Assembly (NCBI GenBank): GCA_035294265.1
Contig: DATGLK010000091.1
Location: 1 to 48,733 of the forward strand
Length of the DNA stretch: 48,733 nucleotides
Reading direction: 5' to 3'
DNA from: Candidatus Binataceae bacterium
Lineage (GTDB): Bacteria > Desulfobacterota > Binatia > Binatales > Binataceae
Shown: positions 16,250 to 25,069 of the stretch, in pieces
How positions within the stretch are numbered: the first letter of the stretch is position 1
Layout of the letters: each line of letters opens with the position of its first letter
The notes under the pieces: model-generated
Databases searched by the model: none
What the model saw: the letters and a program-made list of their open reading frames with translations, nothing else
What the model was told of the DNA's origin: nothing
Translations under genes and position numbers: made by a program

Positions 16250-16733
16250 GAGCCGGTCCGGGGCCTCGCACTCGCCATCATCCTCCACTGGTGCGTCGAT
16301 TACGCCCACCCCAGTCCCGAGTCTCTCTCGCCACCATCGACCGTTCGCCTCGCCACACCTCCGCCCGCCCCCTTCCGCGCGCCTCGTCTAACTTTCGGCG
16401 CATCCACGGACTGGCTGCTCGCGCCCTTAGCCTATCCGCCCCGGACCGGCTGTCGTGTCGTCCTGGAGCAAGTCGTGTTCCAGGGAAATAAGTAAGCGCT
16501 AATACTGGATTTGTGCGAGCAGACTGTACCGCTCCGGGTCATAGCGGACTCAGCAATACAGACCCAGCCGTGTCCGAGAGCGGGCCTGGGCGGCAGGGAC
16601 ATTACGCCGGCGGGGTTGCATGCGGCATCGCTTTCTTTGAGACTGTGAGCCAATCGGGCATCCAGGACCAGGGCTAACTGACGGCTCTGCCCGCAAAAGT
16701 ATCGCTTAACCAACTTAATCAAGGAGCAGGCTT
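16250..16733. other. 484-base intergenic region before tpx
   Basis: I see no gene. A 6-7-bp stem (CCTGGA/TCCAGG, loop of 11) lies near 16462-16484. No convincing promoter pair was found, although the tpx promoter must be in this stretch or just before it. Confidence 0.5.
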
Positions 16734-17252
16734 ATGGCAGAGGAACGAAAAGGCGTGGTTACGATGCGCGGCAATCCGGTTACCCTGATCGGGCCGGAGC
16801 TTAAAGTAGGGCAAAGCGCACCCGCCTTCACGGTAACCGGTAAGGGCTTGGCGCCGGTTTCACTCGACCAGTTTCAGGGCAAGGTCAAGATCATCTCGGC
16901 GGTGCCCTCGCTGGATACGCCGGTGTGCGACGCCGAGACTCGACGCTTCAACGAAGAGGCGGCCAAGTTGTCTGCCGACACGGTAATCCTGACCATTTCG
17001 CTGGATCTGCCCTTTGCGCAGGCACGCTGGTGTGCTGCCGCCGGGGTGGATAAAGTCACGACCGCCAGCGATTATAAAAGCCACGAATTCGGCGAGAAAT
17101 ACGGTACCTTGATGAAGGAGAGCGGGCTGTTGTGTCGTGCCGTGTTCGTGCTCGACAAGAACAACAAGGTGGTACATTCCGAATACGTCAGTGAGGTCGC
17201 CAATCAGCCTAACTTCGAAGCGGCGCTAGAGGCGGCGCGCAAGGCCGCCTGA
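16734..17252 (+). CDS. tpx: thiol peroxidase (Tpx, atypical 2-Cys peroxiredoxin)
   Basis: The 172-aa protein has the full Tpx pattern: MRGNPVTLIG near the start, then SLDTPVCDAETRRFN with the peroxidatic Cys65, and ARWCAAAG with the resolving Cys100. It reduces hydrogen and alkyl peroxides in the cytoplasm or periplasm using thioredoxin. An eight-residue basic/acidic extension precedes the usual start. AAGGAG at 16721-16726 lies 7 bases before the ATG, so the start is firm. It is followed on the same strand by the cobalamin operon, 47 bases on. Confidence 0.96.
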   Translation: MAEERKGVVTMRGNPVTLIGPELKVGQSAPAFTVTGKGLAPVSLDQFQGKVKIISAVPSLDTPVCDAETRRFNEEAAKLSADTVILTISLDLPFAQARWCAAAGVDKVTTASDYKSHEFGEKYGTLMKESGLLCRAVFVLDKNNKVVHSEYVSEVANQPNFEAALEAARKAA

Positions 17253-17299
17253 GCGGGAAGCGAGAGGAGGGCCGGGGCGAGGCAGGACGCGAATAGCAG

Positions 17300-18061
17300 A
17301 TGGCAACCGAAAAGCATTCGTTTTCGGCGGCGCGCCGGCGCGGTCTGTACGAGGCAATTTTTCGCCGCCGCGACATGCGCGAGTTCCTGCCTGACCCGAT
17401 TCCCGAGGACAAGCTGGCGCGGGTTTTGATCGCGGCTCATCATGCCGCCAGCGTGGGCTTTACCCAGCCCTGGGATTTCATCCTGGTGCGTGACTTGGAA
17501 CGGCGCCGGCAGGTCAAAGCGGTCTTCGAGGAAGCGCGCGCGCGCAACGCCGAGCAATTCAGCGGCGAGCGCCGGGCCAAATTCCTCTCGCTGAAGTTGG
17601 AAGGCATCCTGGAGGCGCCGCTCAACGTAATCGTGACTTGCGAACCCGATCGCTTCGGCCCGGCGGTGTTGGGTCGAGTCGAATCGCGCGACGTCGAGAT
17701 CTTCTCCACCTGTCTGGCGGTGGAAAATCTCTGGCTGGCAGCGCGCGCCGAAGGATTGGGAATGGGCTGGGTTAGCATCCTGCGCAACGATGCCCTGCGC
17801 GAACTGTTCGCGATTCCCGCCCATATTATTCCCATTGCCTACCTCTGTTTGGGCTACGTTAGGGATTTTCCCGACCGTCCGGTGCTGGAGAGCGAGGGCT
17901 GGCTGGAGCGTCTGCCGCCCGAAGCTCTGATTCATTTCGAGCAATGGACCGGCGACCTCGCTCGCCGCCGCCAGTTCACCGCGCTGATTGCCGATCCAGC
18001 CATCTGGCGGGATATTTTCCCCGAGGGCCAGCCGGACTCCGATTCGGCGGACGATTCTTGA
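17300..18061 (+). CDS. bluB: 5,6-dimethylbenzimidazole synthase
   Basis: A nitroreductase-fold protein of 253 residues with the BluB-specific pattern: FRRRDMREFLPDPIP, then AAHHAASVGFTQPWDFILV, KLEGILEAPLNVIVTCEP, and NLWLAARAEGLGMGWVSIL. BluB splits FMNH2 with O2 to make the lower ligand base of vitamin B12, so it shows oxygen-dependent, aerobic B12 synthesis. It heads a run of cobalamin genes on the same strand. The 47 bases before it are too short for a cobalamin riboswitch. The C-terminus has a short acidic tail not needed for the fold. Confidence 0.94.
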   Translation: MATEKHSFSAARRRGLYEAIFRRRDMREFLPDPIPEDKLARVLIAAHHAASVGFTQPWDFILVRDLERRRQVKAVFEEARARNAEQFSGERRAKFLSLKLEGILEAPLNVIVTCEPDRFGPAVLGRVESRDVEIFSTCLAVENLWLAARAEGLGMGWVSILRNDALRELFAIPAHIIPIAYLCLGYVRDFPDRPVLESEGWLERLPPEALIHFEQWTGDLARRRQFTALIADPAIWRDIFPEGQPDSDSADDS

Positions 18062-18175
18062 TGATTGGGTCGAGCGCGCTCGCTGCGGCGGCTGCATTGC
18101 CTTGCGCGATCGCTCCGGTCGCTGAGCGATGACCTCAGAAAGTCTTGCACCAAGGTGGGTAGCGCGCTCCCGGCG

Positions 18176-19144
18176 ATGAGCTTCGCCTGGTTTCTGCCTA
18201 CCGGTTTCATCGCCGTGGCGATGGTGCTCGATGTGGCGCTGGGCGATCCCGCCGCGCTGCCCCATCCGGTGCGCCTGATCGGCTGGCTGATTGCTTTTGG
18301 CGAACGCCATCTGCGGTGCGCTAAACCCGCTTCCGATTTGCGCCGGGGCGGGCTTCTGGCCACGCTCGTGATGCTCTTGGTGGGTGGCGCGGTGTGGCTT
18401 CTGATTTGGGCCGCGGCCCAAGCTACTCCGGCCTTGGGTGCGTTGGTCGCGCTGATCCTGGCCTGGACCACGCTTGCACTGCGCGAACTAGATCAGGCGG
18501 CGGCACGGGTTGAGCAAGCCCTGGGATGGAACGATCTGGGGGCCGCGCGCCGGCGGTTGCCGGCCTTGGTGGGGCGCGACCCCGCGTCGTTGGACGAGGT
18601 GGGGATCGCGCGTGCGGTAATCGAGTCGGTGGCGGAAAACTCCTCCGACGGCGTGATCGCGCCGTTGTTTTACCTTTTCCTGGGCGGGCCGCTGGCCGCG
18701 ATGGTGTATAAGGCGATCAACACCATGGATTCGATGATTGGTTATACCGACAGCCGCTATCTGTACTTTGGCCGCGCGGCTGCGCGCCTGGACGATCTGG
18801 CCAACTATCTGCCCGCGCGCCTGAGCGCGCTGTGTCTGGTGGTAGCGGCCCAGTTTATCAACCGGCGGGGCCGATTCGCCTGGGAGACGATGGTGGCCGA
18901 CGGCCGCCGCCATCGCAGCCCCAATGCCGGATTGCTGGAAGCCGCGATGGCCGGGGCGCTGGGGATTCAGCTCGGTGGCGAAGCGTATTACGAGGGTGAG
19001 CTGGAGCCTCGTCCGCTGATGGGGCGGGCGCAGCGGCCGCTGCGTATCGCGGATATCCGCCTAGCCCGTACCATGATGTGGACCCAGACCCTGTTCGCGT
19101 TTTTGCTGATGGCAACGGTGCGTGCGCTCCTGGGTCTGCGATGA
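18176..19144 (+). CDS. cbiB: adenosylcobinamide-phosphate synthase
   Basis: A membrane enzyme of 322 residues that joins aminopropanol (phosphate) to adenosylcobyric acid. It starts with a hydrophobic stretch carrying DVALGDPAALPHPVRLIGWLI, the family hallmark, and has VESVAENSSDGVIAPLFYLFLGGP and NTMDSMIGY as conserved loops. I chose ATG 18176 since family similarity begins at MSFAWFLPTG; an open frame back to 18065 encodes an unrelated Arg-rich stretch. Its stop overlaps the start of cobD (ATGA), so the two are coupled. The gene is called cobD in the aerobic-pathway naming. Confidence 0.94.
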   Translation: MSFAWFLPTGFIAVAMVLDVALGDPAALPHPVRLIGWLIAFGERHLRCAKPASDLRRGGLLATLVMLLVGGAVWLLIWAAAQATPALGALVALILAWTTLALRELDQAAARVEQALGWNDLGAARRRLPALVGRDPASLDEVGIARAVIESVAENSSDGVIAPLFYLFLGGPLAAMVYKAINTMDSMIGYTDSRYLYFGRAAARLDDLANYLPARLSALCLVVAAQFINRRGRFAWETMVADGRRHRSPNAGLLEAAMAGALGIQLGGEAYYEGELEPRPLMGRAQRPLRIADIRLARTMMWTQTLFAFLLMATVRALLGLR

Positions 19145-20265
19145 CTTCGGCGCTGGATCGAGTCCACGGCGGTGGTGCCGATGCTGGGATGGTCGATTTC
19201 AGTGTCAGTCTCAACCCCCTGGGCCCGCCGCCCCAAGTCCTCCGCGCCTACCAAGAAGCGATAGCCGAGATCGATCGCTATCCGGAACCATACGCTGCCA
19301 GCTTGCGTGCCGGCTTGGCCCGTTACCTGGACCTGCCCGCAGAGGCTTTGGTGGCTGGCAACGGCTCGACCGCCTTGCTCTATCTGATCGCGCGGGTGCT
19401 CAGGCCCAGGCGTCCAGTGGTGGTGACTCCCACTTTCAGCGAAATTGCCAACGGGCTGACGCTGGCGGGCGATCCGGCGCGCTGGCTACCCCTGCGCGAG
19501 AGCGCTAACTTTGCGCTGTTGCCCGAGCAAATCTGCGCGGTCCTGGAAGAGGGTGCCGATGCCATCTTCATCGGTCGTCCCAACAGTCCCACCGGCTCCT
19601 GTCTGAGCCTGGCGGAGGCCGAGGAGATCGCGCGCCAATGTCAGGGGCGGCAGTGCTGGTGCGTGTTCGACGAGGCCTTTATCGAGTTCGCCGACGAGCC
19701 AGTTTCGATGGCCGGCCTGACTGCGCGCTATCCGCGCCTGTTGGTGGTCAGGTCGATGACCAAGATCTACGCGATCGCCGGCCTGCGCCTGGGCTACATC
19801 GCGGCAGAAACGGCGGTTGCGCGAGCGCTGGGCGAAGCGCTGGAGCCGTGGTCGGTCAGCGCCCCGGCTTCGGCGGTAGGGCTGGCCTGTCTGAAGCTTC
19901 CTGCGGCGTGGTATGAGGAAGTCGGCCGACAGGTAAGGATGGAGCGAGACTATCTCAGCGCGCAATTGGCCGCGCTCGGTGGCCTCGCGGTGTTTCCTTC
20001 CCGCGCCAACTTTTTGCTTATCCGCGCGCCTCTTGCGGCGGATGGCGTCGAGTTATCCGATTACCTGCGCAGGCGTGGAATATTGATTCGCAGTTTGGCC
20101 ACGATGACGGGCGCGGGTCCCGGGCTGTATCGGATTGGGTTGCGCCGGCGCGCCGATCACGATCGGTTGCTGGAGACGATGCGCGAATGGTGCGATCGAT
20201 CGGAGCCCGAAGAATCGCGGCCACAACGCCGATCGCCAACAGGAGAACCACAGGATGGCGCTTGA
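19141..20265 (+). CDS. cobD: threonine-phosphate decarboxylase-like PLP enzyme (CobD/CobC)
   Basis: A class I/II aminotransferase-fold protein of 374 residues. HGGG at the start and FSVSLNPLGPP are typical of CobD, which decarboxylates threonine phosphate to aminopropanol phosphate for the B12 tail. The PLP lysine lies in RSMTKIYAIAGLRLGY and the partner Asp in CVFDEAFIEF. ATG 19141 overlaps the end of cbiB; a longer frame from 19078 only shadows cbiB. Its own 3' end overlaps cobT by 11 bases. Histidinol-phosphate aminotransferase is the main alternative, made unlikely by context. Confidence 0.92.
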   Translation: MTSALDRVHGGGADAGMVDFSVSLNPLGPPPQVLRAYQEAIAEIDRYPEPYAASLRAGLARYLDLPAEALVAGNGSTALLYLIARVLRPRRPVVVTPTFSEIANGLTLAGDPARWLPLRESANFALLPEQICAVLEEGADAIFIGRPNSPTGSCLSLAEAEEIARQCQGRQCWCVFDEAFIEFADEPVSMAGLTARYPRLLVVRSMTKIYAIAGLRLGYIAAETAVARALGEALEPWSVSAPASAVGLACLKLPAAWYEEVGRQVRMERDYLSAQLAALGGLAVFPSRANFLLIRAPLAADGVELSDYLRRRGILIRSLATMTGAGPGLYRIGLRRRADHDRLLETMREWCDRSEPEESRPQRRSPTGEPQDGA

Positions 20266-21316
20266 GGAGACACTAGCCGCAATCGTCGCGCCTGATCCCG
20301 ATGCGGCCCAAGCCGCCGCGCGGCGGCTCGGGCAACTGACCAAGCCGCGCGAGAGCCTGGGCTACCTGGAGGAAGTGGTACGCCGTTACGCCGCCATTCG
20401 TCATGACGGTAGCGCGCGGGTGGGCGCTGCGGAAATTCTGGTCTTCGTTGCCGATCACGGCGTGGCGACACACGGCGTCAGCGCCTATCCGCCTGAAGTT
20501 ACGGTGCAGATGCTGCGTAATTTCGCTGAGGGGGGAGCGGCAATTTGCGCCCTGACGCGTCATTTGGGTCTGAGGCTGAGGGTCTTCGACGTGGGCGTAG
20601 CGACTGATACCAGCGCCGCTCCGATGGCGGGAGTCAGCTATCGGCGGATTGCCGCTGGCACGCGGGATTTTCTCCTCGATACCGCGATGGATCTCGAGCA
20701 AGCGGTGCGTGCGCTGGCAGTCGGAATCGCGGCCGCGCGCGAGGCCGAAGCCAGTGGCGTTACCCTGCTGGGCATCGGCGAGATGGGGATCGGCAACAGC
20801 ACTGCCGCGGCAGCCCTGTTGTGCGCCATTACGGGGATGCGAGCGGAGGAAATCGCCGGGCGTGGCACGGGTCTGGACGAGGCCGGATGGCACCGCAAGA
20901 TCAAGGTGATCGAACGTGCGCTGGAACGTCATCGCTCTAGCTCTAGCGATCCGCTGCATCTGCTGGCGGCGCTGGGCGGATTCGAGATTGCCGCGATGGC
21001 GGGGGTGTGCCTGGGCGGCGCCGCGGTGCACATCCCGGTGGTGATCGACGGCTTTATCGCTACCGCGGCCGCGGCGATCGCCGATCGGATCAAACCCGGT
21101 CTGCGCGACCATCTGCTGTTCGGCCATCGCTCAGCCGAAGGGGGCCATCAGTTGGTGTTGCGCTATCTGGAGGCGCGTCCGCTGCTCGATCTCGATTTGC
21201 GCCTGGGTGAAGGGACCGGTGCGGCGTTGGCCATCTCGATCATTCAGGCCGCCTTGGCCGCATACTCCGGGATGGCGACCTTCGCCAGCGCGGGCGTGGC
21301 GGAAAAGCTTGGCTGA
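20255..21316 (+). CDS. cobT: nicotinate-nucleotide:dimethylbenzimidazole phosphoribosyltransferase
   Basis: 353 residues, the normal length. It makes alpha-ribazole phosphate from the dimethylbenzimidazole supplied by BluB. Clear signatures are FVADHGVATHGVSAYPPEVT, GEMGIGNSTAAAALLCAI, GRGTGLDEAGWHRKI and the catalytic-Glu segment RLGEGTGAALA near the C-terminus. AGGAG at 20241-20245 stands 9 bases before ATG 20255 and inside the end of cobD, so the start is well set. Its TGA overlaps the cobS ATG by one base. Confidence 0.96.
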   Translation: MALEETLAAIVAPDPDAAQAAARRLGQLTKPRESLGYLEEVVRRYAAIRHDGSARVGAAEILVFVADHGVATHGVSAYPPEVTVQMLRNFAEGGAAICALTRHLGLRLRVFDVGVATDTSAAPMAGVSYRRIAAGTRDFLLDTAMDLEQAVRALAVGIAAAREAEASGVTLLGIGEMGIGNSTAAAALLCAITGMRAEEIAGRGTGLDEAGWHRKIKVIERALERHRSSSSDPLHLLAALGGFEIAAMAGVCLGGAAVHIPVVIDGFIATAAAAIADRIKPGLRDHLLFGHRSAEGGHQLVLRYLEARPLLDLDLRLGEGTGAALAISIIQAALAAYSGMATFASAGVAEKLG

Positions 21317-22095
21317 TGGAGCGGCGGTTTACCGCACGCGCGCGGAGGGCGGCTGCGCGTCAAGTGCACGCCTTGTGCTTGGCGGTTAGTTTTTTAACTA
21401 TACTTCCTGTAGGAGCCAGGAGGCCGGCGCCGGCTGCTTTGGTCGCTGCCTCCTTCGGATGGTTTCCGCTCGTCGGCTTCGCAATCGGCGCCATGTTGGC
21501 AGTGTGGGCGCACGCGCTGGCCAGGCTTTTTCCGCCAATGTTGAGCATGATAGCGGTGCTCGGCTCGGCCACCCTTCTGACCGGTGCACTTCACCTGGAC
21601 GCGTTGGCAGATACTGCCGACGCACTGGGCGCGGGCGCGGACCGGGCGCGCACGCTGGAAATTCTGCGCGATCCGCGCATCGGCGTGTACGGCACGCTGG
21701 CCCTTATCTTCTTCCTTGCCTTGGAATGGGCCGCCCTGATCGCGATCGGTCCGGCACGGTGCGCCGTCGCGCTATATTTGGCTTTCGGGCTGAGCCGCTG
21801 GAGCATGGTCGCGGTCGCTGAGGGGATGAAATATCTGCGCGCGCAAGGGGCTGGATCGAACTTGCTGGAGGAAAATCGGCCTCAGACATTGTACCTGGCC
21901 TCGGCGCTCTCGATGCTGGGCGCACTGGCGACCGGATGGCAAGGCGTGGCGGCGGCCGCAGCCGCGCTGATTATGGTATCTGCGGCGCGCGGGTTTTATC
22001 GCCGCAGAATGGGCGGGGTGACCGGCGATCTGGTCGGTGGTGCGGGAGCGCTGGTTGAGTTGGCCATCCTGCTGCTCTTTGCGGCGCTGCGCTGA
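21316..22095 (+). CDS. cobS: cobalamin (5'-phosphate) synthase, adenosylcobinamide-GDP ribazoletransferase
   Basis: A 259-aa integral membrane protein that joins adenosylcobinamide-GDP to alpha-ribazole (phosphate), the last step of B12 assembly. FLTILPVGAR, GAMLAVWAHAL, the acidic metal motif HLDALADTADALGAGADRAR and LEILRDPRIGVYGTLAL are all present. It is the last gene of the operon. The kinase/guanylyltransferase (CobU or CobP) that makes its GDP-activated substrate is not among the neighbours and must be encoded elsewhere. Confidence 0.95.
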   Translation: MERRFTARARRAAARQVHALCLAVSFLTILPVGARRPAPAALVAASFGWFPLVGFAIGAMLAVWAHALARLFPPMLSMIAVLGSATLLTGALHLDALADTADALGAGADRARTLEILRDPRIGVYGTLALIFFLALEWAALIAIGPARCAVALYLAFGLSRWSMVAVAEGMKYLRAQGAGSNLLEENRPQTLYLASALSMLGALATGWQGVAAAAAALIMVSAARGFYRRRMGGVTGDLVGGAGALVELAILLLFAALR

Positions 22096-22151
22096 GCGGT
22101 GCGTCGCGGCGCCCGTCGCTGTCCTGAGCCGCTCGCGTAATATCGGGGGTG

Positions 22152-22919
22152 CTAGCCCATCAGGCCGTTGTTGTGGCCGCCGTCGATCGTCACATTCGAA
22201 CGAGTGATAAAGCGGGCGCGTTCGGAGGCCAGGAACAGCACCAGGTCGGCGACTTCCTCGGGCATTGCTGGGCGCCCCATCGGGGTGCATTGGCGATAGA
22301 TCTCCTCCCGGTCGTCGTTGGGTCCGATCCGATGCTCGAAGCGGTCGGTCAGCACCGCGCCGGGATTGACCCCGACCACCCGCACGCCGTGGCTGACGCC
22401 CTCGTCGGCTAGGGCCTTGGTGAAATGGTTGAGGGCGGCGTTGATCGCGCCGCCGATCATGTAATTGGCGGAGGGCATCAGCCCGCCGTTGCCGATGACG
22501 TTGACGATTACGCCCTGGCCGCGTTCTTTCATGTGGGGATAGACCGCGCGCGCCATCCGCACGAACCCGAAGAACTTCAGCGTCCAGTCGTCCAGCCAAG
22601 CCTGGTCGGAGAGTTGGAGAAACGGGCCGCGGCGCGCGCTGCCGGCATTATTGACCAGGATATCGATCCGGCCGAAAGCCTCCAGGCATCGCGCCGCGGT
22701 AGCGCCAGCGGCTTCCTGCTGGGTCAAATCGGCCTGCATGGTGAGCAACCGCCCACCCAAGGGGGCGGCCAGGGCCGCGGTTTCGTCCAATGCCGCTTGA
22801 CCGCGCGCGCATACCAGCACGGCGGCGCCCTCGCGCAGCATCGCCATCGCCACGGCCCGCCCGATGCCTTTGCTACCGCCGGTCACGATCGCCACCTTGC
22901 CGCTTAACTGCAGATCCAT
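22152..22919 (-). CDS. SDR-family protein with altered catalytic site
   Basis: 255 residues with a standard nucleotide-binding half: VTGGSKGIGRA (12-22), an ADLT segment and NNAG (90-93). In the catalytic half the usual Ser is replaced (NVIGNGG, I142-G143), Tyr153 remains, and the Lys four residues later is Gly157 (YMIGG). Without Lys the classical proton relay cannot work. A group of SDRs with GNGG...YxxG...NAAL exists, so this is a subfamily trait rather than decay. ATG 22919 is chosen because the family start MDLQLSGKVAIVTGG lies there; the frame is open to 23066 without further similarity. Convergent with cobS. Confidence 0.85.
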   Translation of the reverse strand: MDLQLSGKVAIVTGGSKGIGRAVAMAMLREGAAVLVCARGQAALDETAALAAPLGGRLLTMQADLTQQEAAGATAARCLEAFGRIDILVNNAGSARRGPFLQLSDQAWLDDWTLKFFGFVRMARAVYPHMKERGQGVIVNVIGNGGLMPSANYMIGGAINAALNHFTKALADEGVSHGVRVVGVNPGAVLTDRFEHRIGPNDDREEIYRQCTPMGRPAMPEEVADLVLFLASERARFITRSNVTIDGGHNNGLMG

Positions 22920-23111
22920 CGCTCTGATAAGGTCCTTTTTTCTTGAGATGCAGCCTCTGTGGTTAGCATTTCGAGCCATTTGGGAGTAGCGGACGGTTGC
23001 CTTTCGCGCGGCGTGTTCTAGATTAGGAGCGGCGGGCGGCATGAAGGCCTCGCTGCCCCAACCCAAGCGTTACGGGCTGGACGGCCCGCATCAAAAGGAG
23101 GCTCACAAGCG

Positions 23112-23906
23112 ATGGCAGCAGCAGGTGCGACCAAGTATGTCCCCGGTCAGGTACACGATCTGTCGCGGATCGAAACCGCCGAAGTATCCTACAGCAGCGA
23201 AGGAGCGAGTATCGGCTCCTACCTGGCTCGTCCGCGCGAGGCCGGCAGCTATCCCGGACTGATCGTGATTCACGAGGCCTGGGCGGTCAACGATCACATC
23301 AAGGACCTGACCCGGCGTTTCGCCAACTTGGGCTTTATCGCGATGGCGCCCAATCTGTTCACTCGGGTAGGCGATCCGAGTAAAGCGGAAATGCCCGAGA
23401 TTCAGCGTTTGATGCAGGCGATGCCCGATGCGCTGGTGGTGCGCGACCTGGAGAACGCGGCCGACTACCTGCGCAAGCAGCCGGGAATCAACGGCAAGAT
23501 AGGATGCGTGGGCTTTTGCATGGGCGGGCGCTGCACGCTGTTGTTCGCGTGCAGTAGCGACAAGGTCGATGCGGCGGTGGATTGCTGGGGCGGTGGCATC
23601 ACCCGTGCCAACAACGACGCCGTGACCACGCCCAATCGACCCAAGCCGATAATCGACATGGTCGCCAATTTGCACTGCCCACTTTACGCGGTATTCGGCG
23701 CCGAGGATCAAAATCCGTCGCCCGAGCACATGGCCCAGTTGCAGGCCAAGCTGGAGCAAACAGGCAAGGCTTCGATCGCAACTTTGGAGAGCTTCGCCAA
23801 CGCTGGCCACGCCTTTCTGGCCGATTATCGGCCCAATTATCGGGAAACCGCAGCCTTCTCCTTGTGGCCGAAGATGGTGTTCTTCCTTAAACGGCATTTG
23901 TCCTGA
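23112..23906 (+). CDS. dienelactone hydrolase family protein
   Basis: 264 residues with the alpha/beta-hydrolase fold of carboxymethylenebutenolidase. The triad is visible: the nucleophile C136 in GFCMGG, an Asp in the GAEDQ region, and His in NAGHAF; the Glu that arms the Cys is E55 in IVIHEAW. It opens dienelactones from chlorocatechol or related ring degradation, or acts as a general esterase. A strong ribosome site AAAGGAGG (23094-23101) lies 10 bases before the ATG. It is divergent from the SDR with the altered site, 192 bases away. Confidence 0.9.
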   Translation: MAAAGATKYVPGQVHDLSRIETAEVSYSSEGASIGSYLARPREAGSYPGLIVIHEAWAVNDHIKDLTRRFANLGFIAMAPNLFTRVGDPSKAEMPEIQRLMQAMPDALVVRDLENAADYLRKQPGINGKIGCVGFCMGGRCTLLFACSSDKVDAAVDCWGGGITRANNDAVTTPNRPKPIIDMVANLHCPLYAVFGAEDQNPSPEHMAQLQAKLEQTGKASIATLESFANAGHAFLADYRPNYRETAAFSLWPKMVFFLKRHLS

Positions 23907-23920
23907 AAATTTTCAAAAAA

Positions 23921-23956
23921 GCGCCGCGGTCGAAACGATTAATTGGACCGCGGCGC
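23921..23956. repeat. perfect 11-bp inverted repeat between two genes
   Basis: GCGCCGCGGTC (23921-23931) pairs exactly with GACCGCGGCGC (23946-23956), loop of 14. On the minus strand the stem is followed by TTTTTT, as in an intrinsic terminator, but no minus-strand gene is ending here. On the plus strand it lies 14 bases after the hydrolase stop and 13 bases before the next start, so it may stop the former's transcript or act as an operator for the SDR gene. Confidence 0.6.
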
Positions 23957-23969
23957 GACGAGGTTGGCG

Positions 23970-24806
23970 ATGGCCAGGCTTGAGGGCAAAGTTGCGCTAA
24001 TCACGGGCGCGGCCAGTGGGATCGGCAAGGCCTCGGCCATACGCTTTGCCGGCGAGGGGGCCGCGGTAGTGGTGGCCGATCTGAATGCGGTGGGTGGCGA
24101 GGAAGTGGCTGCGCGATGTTGCCAAGGCGGCGGGCGTGCGCTCTTCCAGCGCACCGACGTAACGCAAGAAGACGAAATTCAAGCTGCGATCGCTCGCGCC
24201 GAGCGCGAGTTTGGCCGGCTGGACATCTACTTCAACAACGCCGGGGTGGTAGGGGCGATCGGCCCGTTGAACGAGCTTGACGCCGCCGACTGGGACCGCA
24301 CGATGGCGATCCTGCTGCGCGCCGCTTTTCTGGGTATCAAGCACGCGGTCGAACCGATGCGGCGGGTGGGCGGCGGCGCGATAATTTCCACCGCCTCGGT
24401 GGCTGGTTTGCGCGCCACCGACGGTCCGACTGCCTACAGCGTGGCCAAGGCCGGAGTGATTCATCTCACCAAATGCGCGGCGCGCGAGTTGGGCAAAGAT
24501 AATATTCGGGTAAATTGTATCTGTCCCGGCGGAATCGTAACTCCGATGCTGTTCGGCCGCGCCCCGGGCGGCGAAGAGTTGGTGGGCAAATTCCTCGCCC
24601 GTGCTCAACCGCTGGCACGTGCCGGCCAGCCCGAAGACGTCGCCGCGATGGCGCTCTTCTTGGCCAGCGACGAGTCAGCCTGGATTACCGGGGCTGCGAT
24701 GGTTGTGGACGGCGGCCTGACCACTGGCGGTAAGACTCTGACCGGCAGCGCGATGGGTGCGGCGCTTAATACCAGGCGCTGGGCCGGCCCTTCCTTCGAT
24801 CCCTGA
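23970..24806 (+). CDS. classical SDR oxidoreductase
   Basis: 278 residues with all the classical SDR marks: TGAASGIGKASA in the dinucleotide loop, VADLN suggesting NAD(H) use through the Asp at the end of strand 2, NNAG, ISTASVAG with the catalytic Ser, YSVAK with Tyr and Lys, and CPGGIVTPM. It oxidises or reduces an alcohol/ketone pair that cannot be named. A C-terminal tail of about 25 residues goes past the usual DGG end. ATG 23970, with GAGG 7 bases upstream, is preferred to a TTG at 23943, which lies in the inverted repeat. Confidence 0.92.
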   Translation: MARLEGKVALITGAASGIGKASAIRFAGEGAAVVVADLNAVGGEEVAARCCQGGGRALFQRTDVTQEDEIQAAIARAEREFGRLDIYFNNAGVVGAIGPLNELDAADWDRTMAILLRAAFLGIKHAVEPMRRVGGGAIISTASVAGLRATDGPTAYSVAKAGVIHLTKCAARELGKDNIRVNCICPGGIVTPMLFGRAPGGEELVGKFLARAQPLARAGQPEDVAAMALFLASDESAWITGAAMVVDGGLTTGGKTLTGSAMGAALNTRRWAGPSFDP

Positions 24807-25069
24807 GCGCGATGCTGAAACGCGCGCTTTACGTGAGATGGGCTGGCACCTTGAACAGCACGCTGCGTGAAAGAAGCGAAGTGCGGTTTTTCTCCCTTTT
24901 ACTCATAGCCGAGATTTAGCAGGCGTTGAGCCAGGGAGCGACGATCCGTGTTTGCACCTGCCAAGCGGGGAGAAGCAGTCGCAGGGATTTCCCGTATCCG
25001 TTGGTGGGAGAAGCAGCAGGGAAAAACATTAGCCTCAACTTAAAAACGGTTAGCTACCAGGTCGAGACA

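Noticed and set aside
17253-17299. Cobalamin riboswitch before bluB
   Set aside because: The gap has 47 bases, far too short, and lacks a B12-box-like sequence.
17204-18421. Long minus-strand open frame (405 codons) opposite bluB and cbiB
   Set aside because: It is rich in Gln, Arg and His without family motifs, and the plus strand carries clear cobalamin genes; high GC makes such shadows common.
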